A stretch of 64,000 nt of DNA from Dysgonomonas mossii (GCF_004569505.1 NZ_SPPK01000001.1:248001-312000), one strand, 5' to 3'; positions 47,164-57,926 are shown, numbered from the stretch's first letter. The notes: generated by a model not told the origin, from the letters alone. Numbers and translations are program-made.

Positions 47164-47201
47164 AACCTGCAATTCCTTTATTGCAATGGGAATTGCAGGT
47201 T
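47164..47201 (-). terminator. Strong hairpin between susD and the metallopeptidase
   Basis: A 13-bp perfect stem (47164-47176 with 47189-47201) lies in the spacer, 53 bp after the susD stop. No long T run follows in the direction of transcription, so it may act as a partial terminator or an mRNA-stabilising structure that makes susCD transcripts more abundant than those of the enzymes. Confidence 0.6.
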
Positions 47202-47254
47202 ATTAATTTTATATAGGTTTCAAATAAGATTCACTATTTGTAAGAATCTTTATT

Positions 47255-48880
47255 TTAATTCCATCCTGGATTCTGATGTCCTTGCAGGGAAGGGTTAGCT
47301 TGCATTTCACTTAATGGAATAGGCCATAATAGAGCATATTCAGGAATTGCGCCAACTTTAGTACTTCCGTCAGGTTTGTTTTGGATTTTTGCCGTTGCAA
47401 GTGCTACCCATTTTAGCTTACCTGATTGGTTACCATCAGCTTCCGGGTACAAACGAGTACGACGAATATCATCCCATATCTTGAACTCTAATGGGAATTC
47501 ATGGAAACGCTCAGTTAAGATAGACTGTATCAACGCATCGCCAGCAGCAGTTTCATCTGCTAATCCGGCACGTTTACGTACTTGGTTAAGATAAGTTCTA
47601 GCCTCACCTTCTTTTCCTGTACGTGCAAGACCTTCAGCCGCAATTAACAATACTTCAGCATAACGGAATGTAGGCATGTTGTAGTCGCCATCTTTACCTG
47701 TTTTTAGAGCATTTTCATCAAGCCAAGCCCAGTTTCCAACATTATTTAATGTACTTGTTATAGTATTTTCACCTATCTTGTAAGTATATTCTTTGAAGAA
47801 AAATTGTTTTTCATGTCCGCGGATATCACCAGGGGCATAACTATTGATCAACATATCGCAAGGCAAGTATGCATTATACAAAACGTCTCCACCCGGTTTG
47901 AAAATACCCCATTGGAAAGCATCTGTTCCGATTGAACGACAAGCATAAGAGTTACCTACATTGTAACTGGTTTGGTTGTATTCTTTGGCATAGATAATTT
48001 CATTCGAAGATTTTGTTGTTTTAATGACGTTGTAAGCAGAATTAAGGTCATCACTACTTCCTTCTGGTTGTATAAGAGCGTGTTGTCCACCATTCACAAC
48101 TTCAAGGGCCATGTTAGCTGCTTTAGTATAATATTCGTTTCCGCCATTGAGAGGAGCACCTGCCCATTGTAAGTATACTTGAGCTAGAAGCGTTTGTGCC
48201 ATTGGTTTAGTTACATAACAACTATTAGCATAAAATGCTTTGTTTGCTAATACATCTCCGGAGATAATGCTAAGCAAATCTTCTTCGATGTGTTTGTATA
48301 CATCTACAGCAGGAGTACGTTCTACATATATACCATCCAAAGATGTATAAGGCTTGTCTACATAAGGAACATCACCAAATTCTTTTACCAGATAATAATA
48401 AGCGTATGCTCTGAAGAACTTACCTTGTGCAACAAAGTTATTGATTTGCGCTTCACTTAATACGTTAGTCATTGTCGGAATATTGGCAATAACAAAGTTT
48501 GCACGCGAAATACCAATATAGAACTCAGACCAAAGCTTTCTTGCTGTAGCATCGAATGCTTCAATATTAAAGTTACCTCCTTCGGAAGCAGTCGTAAACG
48601 TTCTATCTTTACGTTTGTCAACAAACAAGCCGGACATGATACCGCCCCACATAGTGGCTTTAGGTGTCCAACCACCGTCAACATCAATATTATTCAAATA
48701 TGGAACTCCACCGAAGTAAAGTGCATTTACAGCTGTTTTAGCATCAGATTCTGTTTTCCAGAACTGACCTGCAGTTTTTTCATCCAGCGGCTCTTCTTTC
48801 AAGAAGCCATCACATGAACTCATTACTAATGATAATGTAATCATGCAAAAGATGGATATGTATATTTTATGCAATTTCAT
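47255..48880 (-). CDS. SusD/RagB-family glycan-binding lipoprotein
   Basis: The surface lipoprotein caps its SusC partner and captures the glycan. The lipobox is MSSC near residue 22. TPR-like helical repeats and the C-terminal motif FRYAEVLLIAAEGLARTGKEGEA are diagnostic of SusD. Length is 541 residues. It starts 34 bp after susC. Confidence 0.95.
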   Translation of the reverse strand: MKLHKIYISIFCMITLSLVMSSCDGFLKEEPLDEKTAGQFWKTESDAKTAVNALYFGGVPYLNNIDVDGGWTPKATMWGGIMSGLFVDKRKDRTFTTASEGGNFNIEAFDATARKLWSEFYIGISRANFVIANIPTMTNVLSEAQINNFVAQGKFFRAYAYYYLVKEFGDVPYVDKPYTSLDGIYVERTPAVDVYKHIEEDLLSIISGDVLANKAFYANSCYVTKPMAQTLLAQVYLQWAGAPLNGGNEYYTKAANMALEVVNGGQHALIQPEGSSDDLNSAYNVIKTTKSSNEIIYAKEYNQTSYNVGNSYACRSIGTDAFQWGIFKPGGDVLYNAYLPCDMLINSYAPGDIRGHEKQFFFKEYTYKIGENTITSTLNNVGNWAWLDENALKTGKDGDYNMPTFRYAEVLLIAAEGLARTGKEGEARTYLNQVRKRAGLADETAAGDALIQSILTERFHEFPLEFKIWDDIRRTRLYPEADGNQSGKLKWVALATAKIQNKPDGSTKVGAIPEYALLWPIPLSEMQANPSLQGHQNPGWN

Positions 48881-48914
48881 ATGATTATGAATTTATTGTT
48901 TTTATTACTATAAA

Positions 48915-51900
48915 TTAGAATGCTACATTAAGACCAAACGTGAATGTTCTTGGACGTGGATATGTAAAGAACTGGCGGTTGGTTCCCCACTTGTTGTCAC
49001 CTAAACGAGAAGAGTTGTCAGGATCATATCCTAAATAGTCAGATGATGTAAGTAGGAAAGCGTTGTTCACACTAGCATATAAGCGTAATGAAGAAAGACC
49101 CACTTTGTTGATAATTTTAGGATTGAATGTATAACCAAATTGGATTAGGTTTACGCGTAGGTAAGAACCATCAGCAACCCAAGTATCGTCAGCTTGATTG
49201 TTTGCACCTTGACCAAAGTTGTTCAAGCGAATAGCTTGTGCTGTACCTGTAGGATTCAGCGTTGGGTGCCATGCATCTTTGTAAAGACGAGTAAGACCAC
49301 TAGTTAAGAAACGAGCCTCTGTAGAGTGGAAGAACTCTTGCATAACATCCACACCCCATTGGAATTGTAGATCTAATGTTAGGTCAAATCCTTTATATCT
49401 GAATGTATTGATGAATGATCCGGTCCAATCAGGTAAACCATTACCAAGAATCTGACGTTGTTTATATGTAACTTTTTCACCAATAGTTGAAGGTATATTC
49501 ATTGTTTCAGCATCCCAGTTAGAAGGAACTCCATCATAGATACCGGCACGTTTGTAACCGTAGAAAGTAGAAAGTTCTTCACCTTCGCGGATTAACATGT
49601 CATAACCAACAAAACCATCAAGAAGGATTTGGCGTTTGCCTGTAATCGGATCCACAGACGAACTTGGGTCTAGTTTTTCTACACGGTTTTTATTGTAGTT
49701 CACGTTTAGAGTTGTATTCCATTGGAAGTCACGAGTGTCAATCGGGTATGCATTGATCAATAAGTCCAAACCACGGTTAGAAACTTCTCCTACGTTTGTT
49801 GTAATAGAAGAGTATCCTGTTGATAAAGGTATAGGGCGACTAAGCAATAGGTCGGTAGTGTATTTGTGGTAATATGATGCTTCTAAGTTCAGTCTGTTGT
49901 TGAACAAACCAAGATCAATACCAAAATCTAACTGATTCGTTTTTTCCCATTTCAGATCCGGATTAGGCATTCTGCTCATATAAGATACAGTTTGCAAGCC
50001 GTTACCTATAATAGTAGTTGATTGTCCGATAGTAGCTAATGATGCATAGGTACCTATTTCAGAGTTACCTGTTACACCAAATGATGCATGCGGTTTCAGT
50101 TTACTTATGATCTGATTGTCTTTCAAGAAATTTTCATTAGAAGCCATCCATCCCAAACCGATTGACGGGAAGAAAGCATATTTATTGTTTTCCCCGAATT
50201 TAGAAGCTCCATCGTAACGACCTGTAACAGTAGCCATATACTTATTGTCATAAGAGTATGCACCACGTACGAAGTAAGAGTTCATTGTCCATTTATCGTG
50301 ATCGTTACCTACTGAAGGGCGATCTTCACCTTTACCTAAGTTGTAGTAACCATAAAAGTCATCCGAGAACTTACTTCCTGAAGCACTAAAATATGTATAG
50401 TTACGTTCTTGCCACGACATACCTGCCATCGCATTGATATAATGCTTTCCTAATGTCTTATTGTAAGTCAGGTATGTTTCTTCTTGCCAATACAATGTAT
50501 TAGAGTTGTTTGCAGAAGCAGAACCTGTAGAACTTTGATTGATTAGTGGACGTGGAGTGAACGGTGTGTAATTGGTATTACGGTTGTTCTGATAGTCAAT
50601 ACCAAGCTGTGTTTTTAAATCAAGACCTTTTGCAAGATGGAAAGTTAAAGCTGCATTACCAAATATTTGCGTTTTGTATTGCATAGCTTGGATGCGCTCA
50701 AGCAACTCAACCGGGTTACCAACACCTTCAGGGCTAAATCCTTGCTTTCCACTGTCAGGATTATTTTTATCATTGAGAATAGAGTTTGTTTTAATGATAT
50801 TGGTTTGAGTATATACTCCATCCAACTCAACTGGCAAGAATGGTAACTGTTCTATCATTGTACGTAAAGCTCCTTGACCGTATGGGTTGTCCGAAGTTCT
50901 GTTACCCCAAGTATGGTTCACTAATAAATTGATCCCTGTTGACAACCATGTAGTTGGTTTATCGTCATAAGCTAATTTTGCATTCAAACGTTTGAAATAA
51001 GAATTACGCATGATACCTTGTTGGTCGGTATAGTTTAAGAATGCACCTACAGAAGAGTTTTCGTCTCCACGTTGAATACTTAACTGATGATTGTGTGAAA
51101 AAGCTGTTCTGCTTGCTTCTTTCTGCCAATCTGTATCATATATAGGAGTACCGTCCGAATTGAACAAGCGTGTGTCTGTGAAGATTTGAGAAAGGTCTGT
51201 AGTGAAGTTTTTACCTTGCCAAGCATTGGCATTTTCCAAACCTTGCTTAAATGCAGCCATCCATTCGCTAGAATTCATAACATCCATATATCTGGACATT
51301 GTGCTAACGGATAGTGAACCATCGTAAGAAATACGAGCACGTTTTCCTGTATTGCCACCACGTTTAGTTGTTACTAGGATAACACCATTTGCTCCACGTG
51401 CACCATAAATAGCGGCTGAAGATGCATCTTTCAATACTTCGATAGACTCAATGTCATTTGGATTAAGATATTGGAAGTTTGACATAACCACTCCGTCAAC
51501 TACATATAATGGACTAGCAGAAGCATTAATGGTAGAGATACCGCGGATGATAACACGTACTTCTCCTCCGGGTTGTCCGGTATTAGAGAAAATGTTTACA
51601 CCGGCAGCTTTACCTTTTAATCCTTCAAGGGCATTAAATGATTGATTTTTTACGATATCGCTACCTTTAGCAGTAGATATAGATCCGGTTACATCCGATT
51701 TACGCATTGTACCGTAACCTACTACTACTACTTCTTCCAAGGCTTTAGCATCTTCTACTAATACCACGTCGATGCTGGTTTTTCCACCAACAACTATTTG
51801 TTGTGTATGGAATCCTATAAAAGAAAATACAAGAGTCGAATTAGAATTTGGAGCAGTAATAGTATATGCACCGTCCAAATCAGATATTGTTCCTGTTGTA

Positions 51901-52139
51901 GTACCTTTGACAACAATGCTTACGCCGCTTAATGGCTCGCCGGTTTCATCTTTTATTGTGCCTTTCACAGTGATGTTACTCTGTTCAATGCTTTTGCTTT
52001 CATTTGCATCCTTTACGGCTGCAGGAGCTGAAGCAGATGAGTACTGAAAGATCATGAGAGAAAGAAATAGAAAAAGTGCCTTTCTGACATAATCCTTGTA
52101 GTAACTTTTAGAAGTATTACTTGCAGATTTTTTTCTCAT
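48915..52139 (-). CDS. SusC/RagA TonB-dependent outer membrane transporter
   Basis: It moves oligosaccharides through the outer membrane using TonB energy. Order of domains: signal peptide (about 1-38), a CarboxypepD_reg-like beta-sandwich (about 54-130, with GEPLSGVSIVVKGTTTGTIS), a TonB box and plug (EEVVVVGYGTMRKSDVTGS and IRGISTINASASPLYVVDG), and a 22-strand barrel ending PRPRTFTFGLNVAF. Length is 1074 residues. The DASSAAIYGARGANGVILVTT plug signature is the SusC hallmark. It is next to its SusD and the regulator. Confidence 0.96.
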   Translation of the reverse strand: MRKKSASNTSKSYYKDYVRKALFLFLSLMIFQYSSASAPAAVKDANESKSIEQSNITVKGTIKDETGEPLSGVSIVVKGTTTGTISDLDGAYTITAPNSNSTLVFSFIGFHTQQIVVGGKTSIDVVLVEDAKALEEVVVVGYGTMRKSDVTGSISTAKGSDIVKNQSFNALEGLKGKAAGVNIFSNTGQPGGEVRVIIRGISTINASASPLYVVDGVVMSNFQYLNPNDIESIEVLKDASSAAIYGARGANGVILVTTKRGGNTGKRARISYDGSLSVSTMSRYMDVMNSSEWMAAFKQGLENANAWQGKNFTTDLSQIFTDTRLFNSDGTPIYDTDWQKEASRTAFSHNHQLSIQRGDENSSVGAFLNYTDQQGIMRNSYFKRLNAKLAYDDKPTTWLSTGINLLVNHTWGNRTSDNPYGQGALRTMIEQLPFLPVELDGVYTQTNIIKTNSILNDKNNPDSGKQGFSPEGVGNPVELLERIQAMQYKTQIFGNAALTFHLAKGLDLKTQLGIDYQNNRNTNYTPFTPRPLINQSSTGSASANNSNTLYWQEETYLTYNKTLGKHYINAMAGMSWQERNYTYFSASGSKFSDDFYGYYNLGKGEDRPSVGNDHDKWTMNSYFVRGAYSYDNKYMATVTGRYDGASKFGENNKYAFFPSIGLGWMASNENFLKDNQIISKLKPHASFGVTGNSEIGTYASLATIGQSTTIIGNGLQTVSYMSRMPNPDLKWEKTNQLDFGIDLGLFNNRLNLEASYYHKYTTDLLLSRPIPLSTGYSSITTNVGEVSNRGLDLLINAYPIDTRDFQWNTTLNVNYNKNRVEKLDPSSSVDPITGKRQILLDGFVGYDMLIREGEELSTFYGYKRAGIYDGVPSNWDAETMNIPSTIGEKVTYKQRQILGNGLPDWTGSFINTFRYKGFDLTLDLQFQWGVDVMQEFFHSTEARFLTSGLTRLYKDAWHPTLNPTGTAQAIRLNNFGQGANNQADDTWVADGSYLRVNLIQFGYTFNPKIINKVGLSSLRLYASVNNAFLLTSSDYLGYDPDNSSRLGDNKWGTNRQFFTYPRPRTFTFGLNVAF

Positions 52140-52511
52140 AATATGATTTTTATTAAGTTAACTTGTAATTAGTTATTTGAGACATTCGTCTCTGTTTTGA
52201 ATTTAAAATGAGTTGGTTTTAATGAATGTTACATAAATTCTAGGTTTTAGAGGTTAATATTATAGGGAGTGTAATGTATTTTCCTTTGTCTTGATATACC
52301 TGAAAGTTGTTTTATAAACCTTTTACCTATCTGTAAGTCTTTAAAATTTCTAGGTTGATAATTGATGTTTTATGTCTTTCTGTTTTCCATGGGCAATTCT
52401 TATTTTGTATAATGTCTCTAAGAATTCCTCTGAGCTATTTTAATGTTTATTCCAATAAGGAACATGCAATGTTAATATTTATGTATGTTTATTTCTTTAT
52501 CTTAAAAGCTG

Positions 52512-52556
52512 AAAAAGGTATCCTTATTTACACGGTGTAAACGAGGATACCTTTTT
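52512..52556 (-). terminator. Terminator of the hybrid two-component regulator gene
   Basis: A 13-bp outer stem (52512-52524 with 52544-52556) encloses a second palindrome (TTTACAC-G-GTGTAAA). In the minus direction a T run follows. It lies 32 bp after the regulator stop. The rest of the 448-bp spacer to susC is AT-rich and holds no gene; the susC promoter must lie in it. Confidence 0.8.
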
Positions 52557-52587
52557 GGTTTTTTAGGATACTATTCAGTCTGTCTTG

Positions 52588-55500
52588 TTATTTTTGCTGC
52601 CTATATTCCTTAGGGGTCATATTGTATTTTTTTGAGAACTCTCTATAGAAGTAGGATTTGTTATTTATCCCCACCTTATATATAATTTCTTGAATGGTGA
52701 GGTTTGTTGTGATTAATAATTTCGCAGCACAAGTAAATCTATAATCTTTTATAAAATCACTCGGTGTAAGTGATGTAATTTTCTTGAATCTTCTGTACAG
52801 ATTTCGTGTATTTGTACCAAGCTTTTCTGCTATTAACTCCGGTCTAAGATTCTCCTCTTCGATATTACTGTCTATTATCGAAATAACGGACTCCATAAAC
52901 TCTTTATCTTCCTGATGTATTACTTGTCCATCCGAATATTCAAGTGCACTTTCGGGTGAATAGTAATAGTCTTTTAGTTTCTTCTTCGTATTTAGGAGAC
53001 GATTTATCACAGAGCGTAAAAAGAGTGGGGAAAATGGTTTTGTAAGATATGCATCTGCCCCAACATCTAGTCCTTCAGATTGATCTGCGTCACTAATCTT
53101 TGCTGAAATGATAACCAAAGGAATGTGTCTGGTTATTTTGTCCGATTTTATTTGGTTTATCAGTTCCAGACCGCTCACTTCAGGCATCATGATATCAGTG
53201 ATGATCAGTTCCGGCATTTGGCTTTCTATTTGTTTAAGCGCTTCGTTTGCATTGTTAGCTCCTTTGATAATATATTCGTCTGATAAAATATCATTAATGA
53301 GCCATATTATATCCTCATTGTCATCTACAACGAGTATTATTGGTTTAGAACTCTTGCCTGAGTTGTCATCCGGTAGAACATTTACCGATTCTTGAAGAGT
53401 AGCAACAGGTACTTCTTTTAGTTCCAGTTGAGGTAGCTCCACAATAAATTCTGCATATTTATTTACTTCACTTTCTACTTTTATGCTTCCTTGTAATAGT
53501 TCAACAAGGCTTTGGCAAATAGACAGCCCTATTCCATTCCGTGACGATGTACGAGAGTATTGGTTGTCACTCCCTATTTCTTCAAGGATGCTATAGCGGT
53601 CAAATATAATCGGAATTTTAGAAGCCTCAATTCCCTTCCCAGTGTTGTATACTTTTAGGGTTAAGGTATCGTTATCTGTCATTAAGGTAACTTTGACTTC
53701 TCCACCTTCTTTTGTGTATTTAAATGCATTGGATACAAGGTTGGTGTATATTCTATTGAAACATATTATATCTGTATTCCAAAGTAGCTTATCCGAGACT
53801 TGCAGGTTGAATCGTATTTTATTTTGCTCGGCAATAGAAAAGAATGACTCAGACTGTTTCCTTATTTGTTCGGCAACAGGAGCATTCTTTATTATATGGA
53901 GGTTGTATTTGGATTCTTCTAATTTTCTGAAATCGAGTATTTCTTGGATAAGCTCGTTCAGATTATCGACATTGTTACGTAAAATCTCGATATACTTATG
54001 GAAGTTATTATCCATATTTGGGGTTTTCTCTATACGATCAGTCACCCCATTTATAAGAGTTAGCGGAGTACAAAACTCATGAGTAACATTTGTAAAGAAG
54101 TCTAGTTTAGCTTCTATCAACTTCTCTTTTTGTTCTTCTTCTATTTTATTCGCTAGTTGTATTTGCTTGTTTATTATTTTTTTGCGAATCATATAAATGA
54201 TATATGCGCAAACAAGTAAGAATAAGCATGCATATCCAACTATTGCCCATGTGGTGAAATACCAAGGAGGTAATTTCTTGATATGGAGGGTGTAGAATCT
54301 TTCATCGGAATTGAACACATCGTTCTTATATCTAACTTTCAAAACATACTCTCCCGAAGGCAGATTGGTGAATGTTATCTCATTTGACTTTTGTAAATCT
54401 GTCCATTCATTGTTGTAGTCTTCCAGCATATAAGAATATTCGTAGTTTTCTCCATCGATATAGTCTACCGCTATAAATGAGAGTGTAAAAGCTGCAACAT
54501 TAGCAGGGATTTCGAGATATTTAGTGCTGTTGTTAATGTAATTTGACAAGGGACGATCTTCTCCTGATATTTTTAATCCAAAGAAATAAAGATCAGGTCT
54601 ATAGCTATTCTCAAAACTATATCCGGGCTCTAGCCATGTGAGTCCGTTTATGCCACCAAAGAAAAGTCGCCCTGTATATGGGCAATGCCAGTAGGCATCA
54701 TCAGAAAACTCAAAAACTTTTAGATCAGGAAATGTATAGTTGTGGAAAAAGTCGTTATGCGGATTATACTTAGCCAGTCCTTTATTTGTACTTAGCCATA
54801 TGCAGCCTTCTTTATCTTCCAGTATTCCGTGTATCATATCATTTATAATGCCACTTTTTCTGTCAAATTGCTTGATTGTATGATTTCCGTTTTTAAAAAA
54901 CTGCATTTGAGTTAGGCCTGAGCTAGCTCCGAAATAAAATACAGAGTCTTTACTCTGATAAACGCTTAAGACATCACCAATAGCAGTACTTTCCGCTTTA
55001 TTGATCGGAATAAATTCGTATTGTTTGTTCGTGATGTTAAACCGAGTTACTCCATAACCACCTCTATTCCCTATAAATAATGTTGATTTTCCGTCATAAG
55101 TCATAGAATGGAACTCGTTGCATGTCTTATCGTTTTTCTTCGGAAAGAAGGCATTTATCGATTTAACTTCAACTGTTGGAGCCTGATTGTCAACAACAAC
55201 CTCCAATAAGCCATTTCCGGCTGTGGCCATCCATAATGTGGAATCATTCACTTCACATATTGAATGAACTTTACCTATTGTGTTCGGAGTCTTATTTATC
55301 GCTGTCTTTATTTTATTGTCTTTGTATGAATAATAAGAAAGTCCCGGGCCTTCTGTCCCTAACCAGATTATGTCTTTCTTCTTGCTTCGTAAAAAACAGA
55401 ATACAAGGTTGCTGACTAGCCCTTCGGTTGTTGTGTAATGGATTATTTCCGATGATGGGATTTTTACATTATTCAACTTATCGTAATTCTTAATCAAAAA

Positions 55501-56601
55501 AATACCGTCACCTTTTGTACCTACCCAAAGATTGTTGTGTTCGTCAGTATATATCGAACGAACAGGTTTTTGGCTGTCGAATGGTAAATGTTCGAGCAGT
55601 ATATTCCCAAACATATCGTGATTCTGATAGAACATTTCTACACCTTTGCCATCTGTTCCAAGCCATAGTATATCTTGTTTATTATCCTTTAATAAGCAAA
55701 AAACACCGATCCCGCTGGTTATAACTTCCGGCCTATAGTTGTCTTCTATATTCAATTTTACTACGCCATTGTTTTTGAACGCGATATATACGTCATATTT
55801 GAACGATGTTATTCTTGCTATACCCCCATTTTTGGCTGTGAGTTGCGATATATCTGATAATACTATTTTTTTTGAAGCAATTATGTCATATAGGTACAGC
55901 TTTTGATCTTTATCAACGAAGTAAATCTTATTGTTCTCATAAGATGCATAATCTATATTTTTATCATGCATTGTTATTTCATGAGTTTTTAGTTTTATAT
56001 CCGAATCTTGCTTCTTAGAATATTCAATATTCAGAAGTTTCCCATTGTTTGTAATCAAATAAAGTTTATCATTCTTAGTAAAGAAGATATCTTTTATACT
56101 TTCAGTGTCAGCCTCAGGGAGATGAATATCTTGGAACCTTTTCAAGTCGGAAGATGATGAATAATAGGAAATATATCCTCGTTTGCATATAACCCATGTA
56201 TTTCCCTGACTGTCTGCGGCTAACAGCTTTGCTTCGGGACATTCGGGATGCGACTCTGTTACTCGCCTGTCTTTTAACGAGAATCTGTTAAGTCCAAGAA
56301 ATGTGGATATCCACAGATGGTCAGCATCTGCTTGCGAAATTTTATGTATGATATTGCTGCAAAGTGAATATTCGTTGTCTAGTTCGAACCGATACACATA
56401 AAGGTTTTTTCCATTGTATAGATTAAGGCCATCATATGTACCAAACCACATATATCCATTTTGATCTTGGTACATACATAATACAGCGTTATTTGACAGG
56501 TCAAGGTTTCCGACTCTGTGAGCCCCATATGCAGCATATGAACTCAGAATTGAAAATACAGATAACCAGCAAATAAGAAATAAGGTGGTTGATTGTTTCA
56601 T
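52588..56601 (-). CDS. Hybrid two-component system regulator (HTCS)
   Basis: A one-protein sensor-regulator that senses a glycan in the periplasm and switches on the locus. Domains: signal (about 1-22), two beta-propellers of Reg_prop repeats (about 30-690, for example LWVGTKGDGIFLIKN), a Y_Y_Y domain (about 700-780, with YEYSYMLEDYNNEWTDL), a membrane helix near 800, histidine kinase (phospho-His in THEFCTPLTLINGV near 840, N-box NLVSNAFKYTKEGG near 955, GIGLSICQ), a receiver (about 1085-1200, Asp in ITDIMMPE near 1135) and a C-terminal AraC HTH (about 1244-1337). Length 1337 fits the family. It lies upstream of susC on the same strand. Confidence 0.96.
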   Translation of the reverse strand: MKQSTTLFLICWLSVFSILSSYAAYGAHRVGNLDLSNNAVLCMYQDQNGYMWFGTYDGLNLYNGKNLYVYRFELDNEYSLCSNIIHKISQADADHLWISTFLGLNRFSLKDRRVTESHPECPEAKLLAADSQGNTWVICKRGYISYYSSSSDLKRFQDIHLPEADTESIKDIFFTKNDKLYLITNNGKLLNIEYSKKQDSDIKLKTHEITMHDKNIDYASYENNKIYFVDKDQKLYLYDIIASKKIVLSDISQLTAKNGGIARITSFKYDVYIAFKNNGVVKLNIEDNYRPEVITSGIGVFCLLKDNKQDILWLGTDGKGVEMFYQNHDMFGNILLEHLPFDSQKPVRSIYTDEHNNLWVGTKGDGIFLIKNYDKLNNVKIPSSEIIHYTTTEGLVSNLVFCFLRSKKKDIIWLGTEGPGLSYYSYKDNKIKTAINKTPNTIGKVHSICEVNDSTLWMATAGNGLLEVVVDNQAPTVEVKSINAFFPKKNDKTCNEFHSMTYDGKSTLFIGNRGGYGVTRFNITNKQYEFIPINKAESTAIGDVLSVYQSKDSVFYFGASSGLTQMQFFKNGNHTIKQFDRKSGIINDMIHGILEDKEGCIWLSTNKGLAKYNPHNDFFHNYTFPDLKVFEFSDDAYWHCPYTGRLFFGGINGLTWLEPGYSFENSYRPDLYFFGLKISGEDRPLSNYINNSTKYLEIPANVAAFTLSFIAVDYIDGENYEYSYMLEDYNNEWTDLQKSNEITFTNLPSGEYVLKVRYKNDVFNSDERFYTLHIKKLPPWYFTTWAIVGYACLFLLVCAYIIYMIRKKIINKQIQLANKIEEEQKEKLIEAKLDFFTNVTHEFCTPLTLINGVTDRIEKTPNMDNNFHKYIEILRNNVDNLNELIQEILDFRKLEESKYNLHIIKNAPVAEQIRKQSESFFSIAEQNKIRFNLQVSDKLLWNTDIICFNRIYTNLVSNAFKYTKEGGEVKVTLMTDNDTLTLKVYNTGKGIEASKIPIIFDRYSILEEIGSDNQYSRTSSRNGIGLSICQSLVELLQGSIKVESEVNKYAEFIVELPQLELKEVPVATLQESVNVLPDDNSGKSSKPIILVVDDNEDIIWLINDILSDEYIIKGANNANEALKQIESQMPELIITDIMMPEVSGLELINQIKSDKITRHIPLVIISAKISDADQSEGLDVGADAYLTKPFSPLFLRSVINRLLNTKKKLKDYYYSPESALEYSDGQVIHQEDKEFMESVISIIDSNIEEENLRPELIAEKLGTNTRNLYRRFKKITSLTPSDFIKDYRFTCAAKLLITTNLTIQEIIYKVGINNKSYFYREFSKKYNMTPKEYRQQK

Positions 56602-57143
56602 TCTCGAATTGTATGGTGGTTTTAGTGCATTACACGAATAACAAGGTATCCATGAATATGTTTCTTCATGAGTTAGAGGAACTAAATTATCTTATATTTA
56701 TATAGCCTAACAGAGTATTTGAAGAACAAAGAATTTAGAGCATTTAATTTTACAAAAATAAGAGATAATATTGTAAAAATATAGTTAAATCGTTCGAGAT
56801 TTAAACTTTTATAATATTCTGAATATAAAAACGGTTGACATAAAACTCTTTAATTGTATTGTAGTAATATTAACTCGGTATTCATTTGATTGTGCATGCA
56901 TTACTGATATAAATAATTCCAATGTTTTTCTTCAGTATTTATTTTACACGTTAGGCCTAAATATTTTCTAAATATAATAAAATCTTTAAAATAGATGACT
57001 GTCAAATAAAAAGTTTTTAATATATATATATCGATATATCCTTGTGTATTTTTAATGTCCTCGTTAAGTAATATTCTGTTCAAGAATAAAAATAAATCTA
57101 ACGGGGTCTATGATACTATTAATATTCGTTGTATAACCTTGTA
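56602..57143. other. AT-rich spacer without a gene
   Basis: This 542-bp stretch between the HTCS gene start and the MBL-fold gene end is very AT-rich. A 60-residue minus frame near 56901-57083 is not convincing. A possible -7 box for the HTCS gene, TATTTTTG on the minus strand, lies at plus 56753-56760. I see no repeat or RNA gene. Confidence 0.4.
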
Positions 57144-57902
57144 TTATATATTGATTTCAAGCCCGTCGTACGACAAGTATACATTTGGCGGCAATATGGC
57201 CTGTACCTTATCATGTAATCCCATTTGGTGAGACATGTGTGTCAGATAAGCTTTTTTAGGAGATATTTTCTTTATCTCTTCCAAAGCTTCTATTAGATTT
57301 AAATGAGATATATGCTTGTCGATACGTAGAGAACTAATAACTAAGGTATCCAATTTTTTTAATTTATAATATTCTTCTTCAGGTATATGCTTTACATCAG
57401 TGAGATAAGCGAAGTTGTTGATTCGGTAACCTAAAATAGGCAGCATGTGGTGCATGATTTTTATAGGTTGTATCTCAATATCCCCTATACAAAAAGACGC
57501 TTCATGACTAACTTCGTGAAGCCTGAACGTGGGAACTCCGGGGTAGCGGTGCTCCCTGAAAGAGTAGGGGATTCTTCTTTTTAGTGCATCTAAGGTAATG
57601 GCGTTTGAGTATATATCTACATCGTCGAATCTACAGAAAGGACGTAAATCATCTAATCCGCCCACATGATCATAATGTTCGTGAGTGAGTAGTACTCCAT
57701 GAATGTGCGAAAATTCCTCATGAATAATTTGCTCCCGGAAATCAGGACCACAATCGATAAGAATTCGCTTATCACCTATATTCAATAAAACAGACGCTCG
57801 CAGGCGTCTGTCTTTTATGTTATTAGAGGTGCATACCTCACATTTGCAGCCAATTTCAGGGACTCCTGTGGATGTTCCTGTTCCTAAGAACTTTATCTTC
57901 AT
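57144..57902 (-). CDS. MBL-fold metallohydrolase, PhnP/cyclic-phosphodiesterase-like
   Basis: The beta-lactamase-fold protein has the two-metal motif LLTHEHYDHVGGLDDLRPF (HxHxDH) and GTGTSTGVPEIGCKCEVC at the N-terminus. The latter cysteines match those of PhnP-type phosphodiesterases that bind a structural metal. A later His lies in YLTHMSHQMGLHD. Length is 252 residues from the ATG at 57902, 24 bp after the SPOR gene and probably on the same transcript. The substrate is not known. Confidence 0.88.
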   Translation of the reverse strand: MKIKFLGTGTSTGVPEIGCKCEVCTSNNIKDRRLRASVLLNIGDKRILIDCGPDFREQIIHEEFSHIHGVLLTHEHYDHVGGLDDLRPFCRFDDVDIYSNAITLDALKRRIPYSFREHRYPGVPTFRLHEVSHEASFCIGDIEIQPIKIMHHMLPILGYRINNFAYLTDVKHIPEEEYYKLKKLDTLVISSLRIDKHISHLNLIEALEEIKKISPKKAYLTHMSHQMGLHDKVQAILPPNVYLSYDGLEINI

Positions 57903-57926
57903 CCTTATCAAATATCTTTGTTTACA

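Noticed and set aside
56901-57083. A 60-codon minus-strand frame in the HTCS-MBL spacer
   Set aside because: Very AT-rich, composition not protein-like, no promoter or ribosome-binding site.
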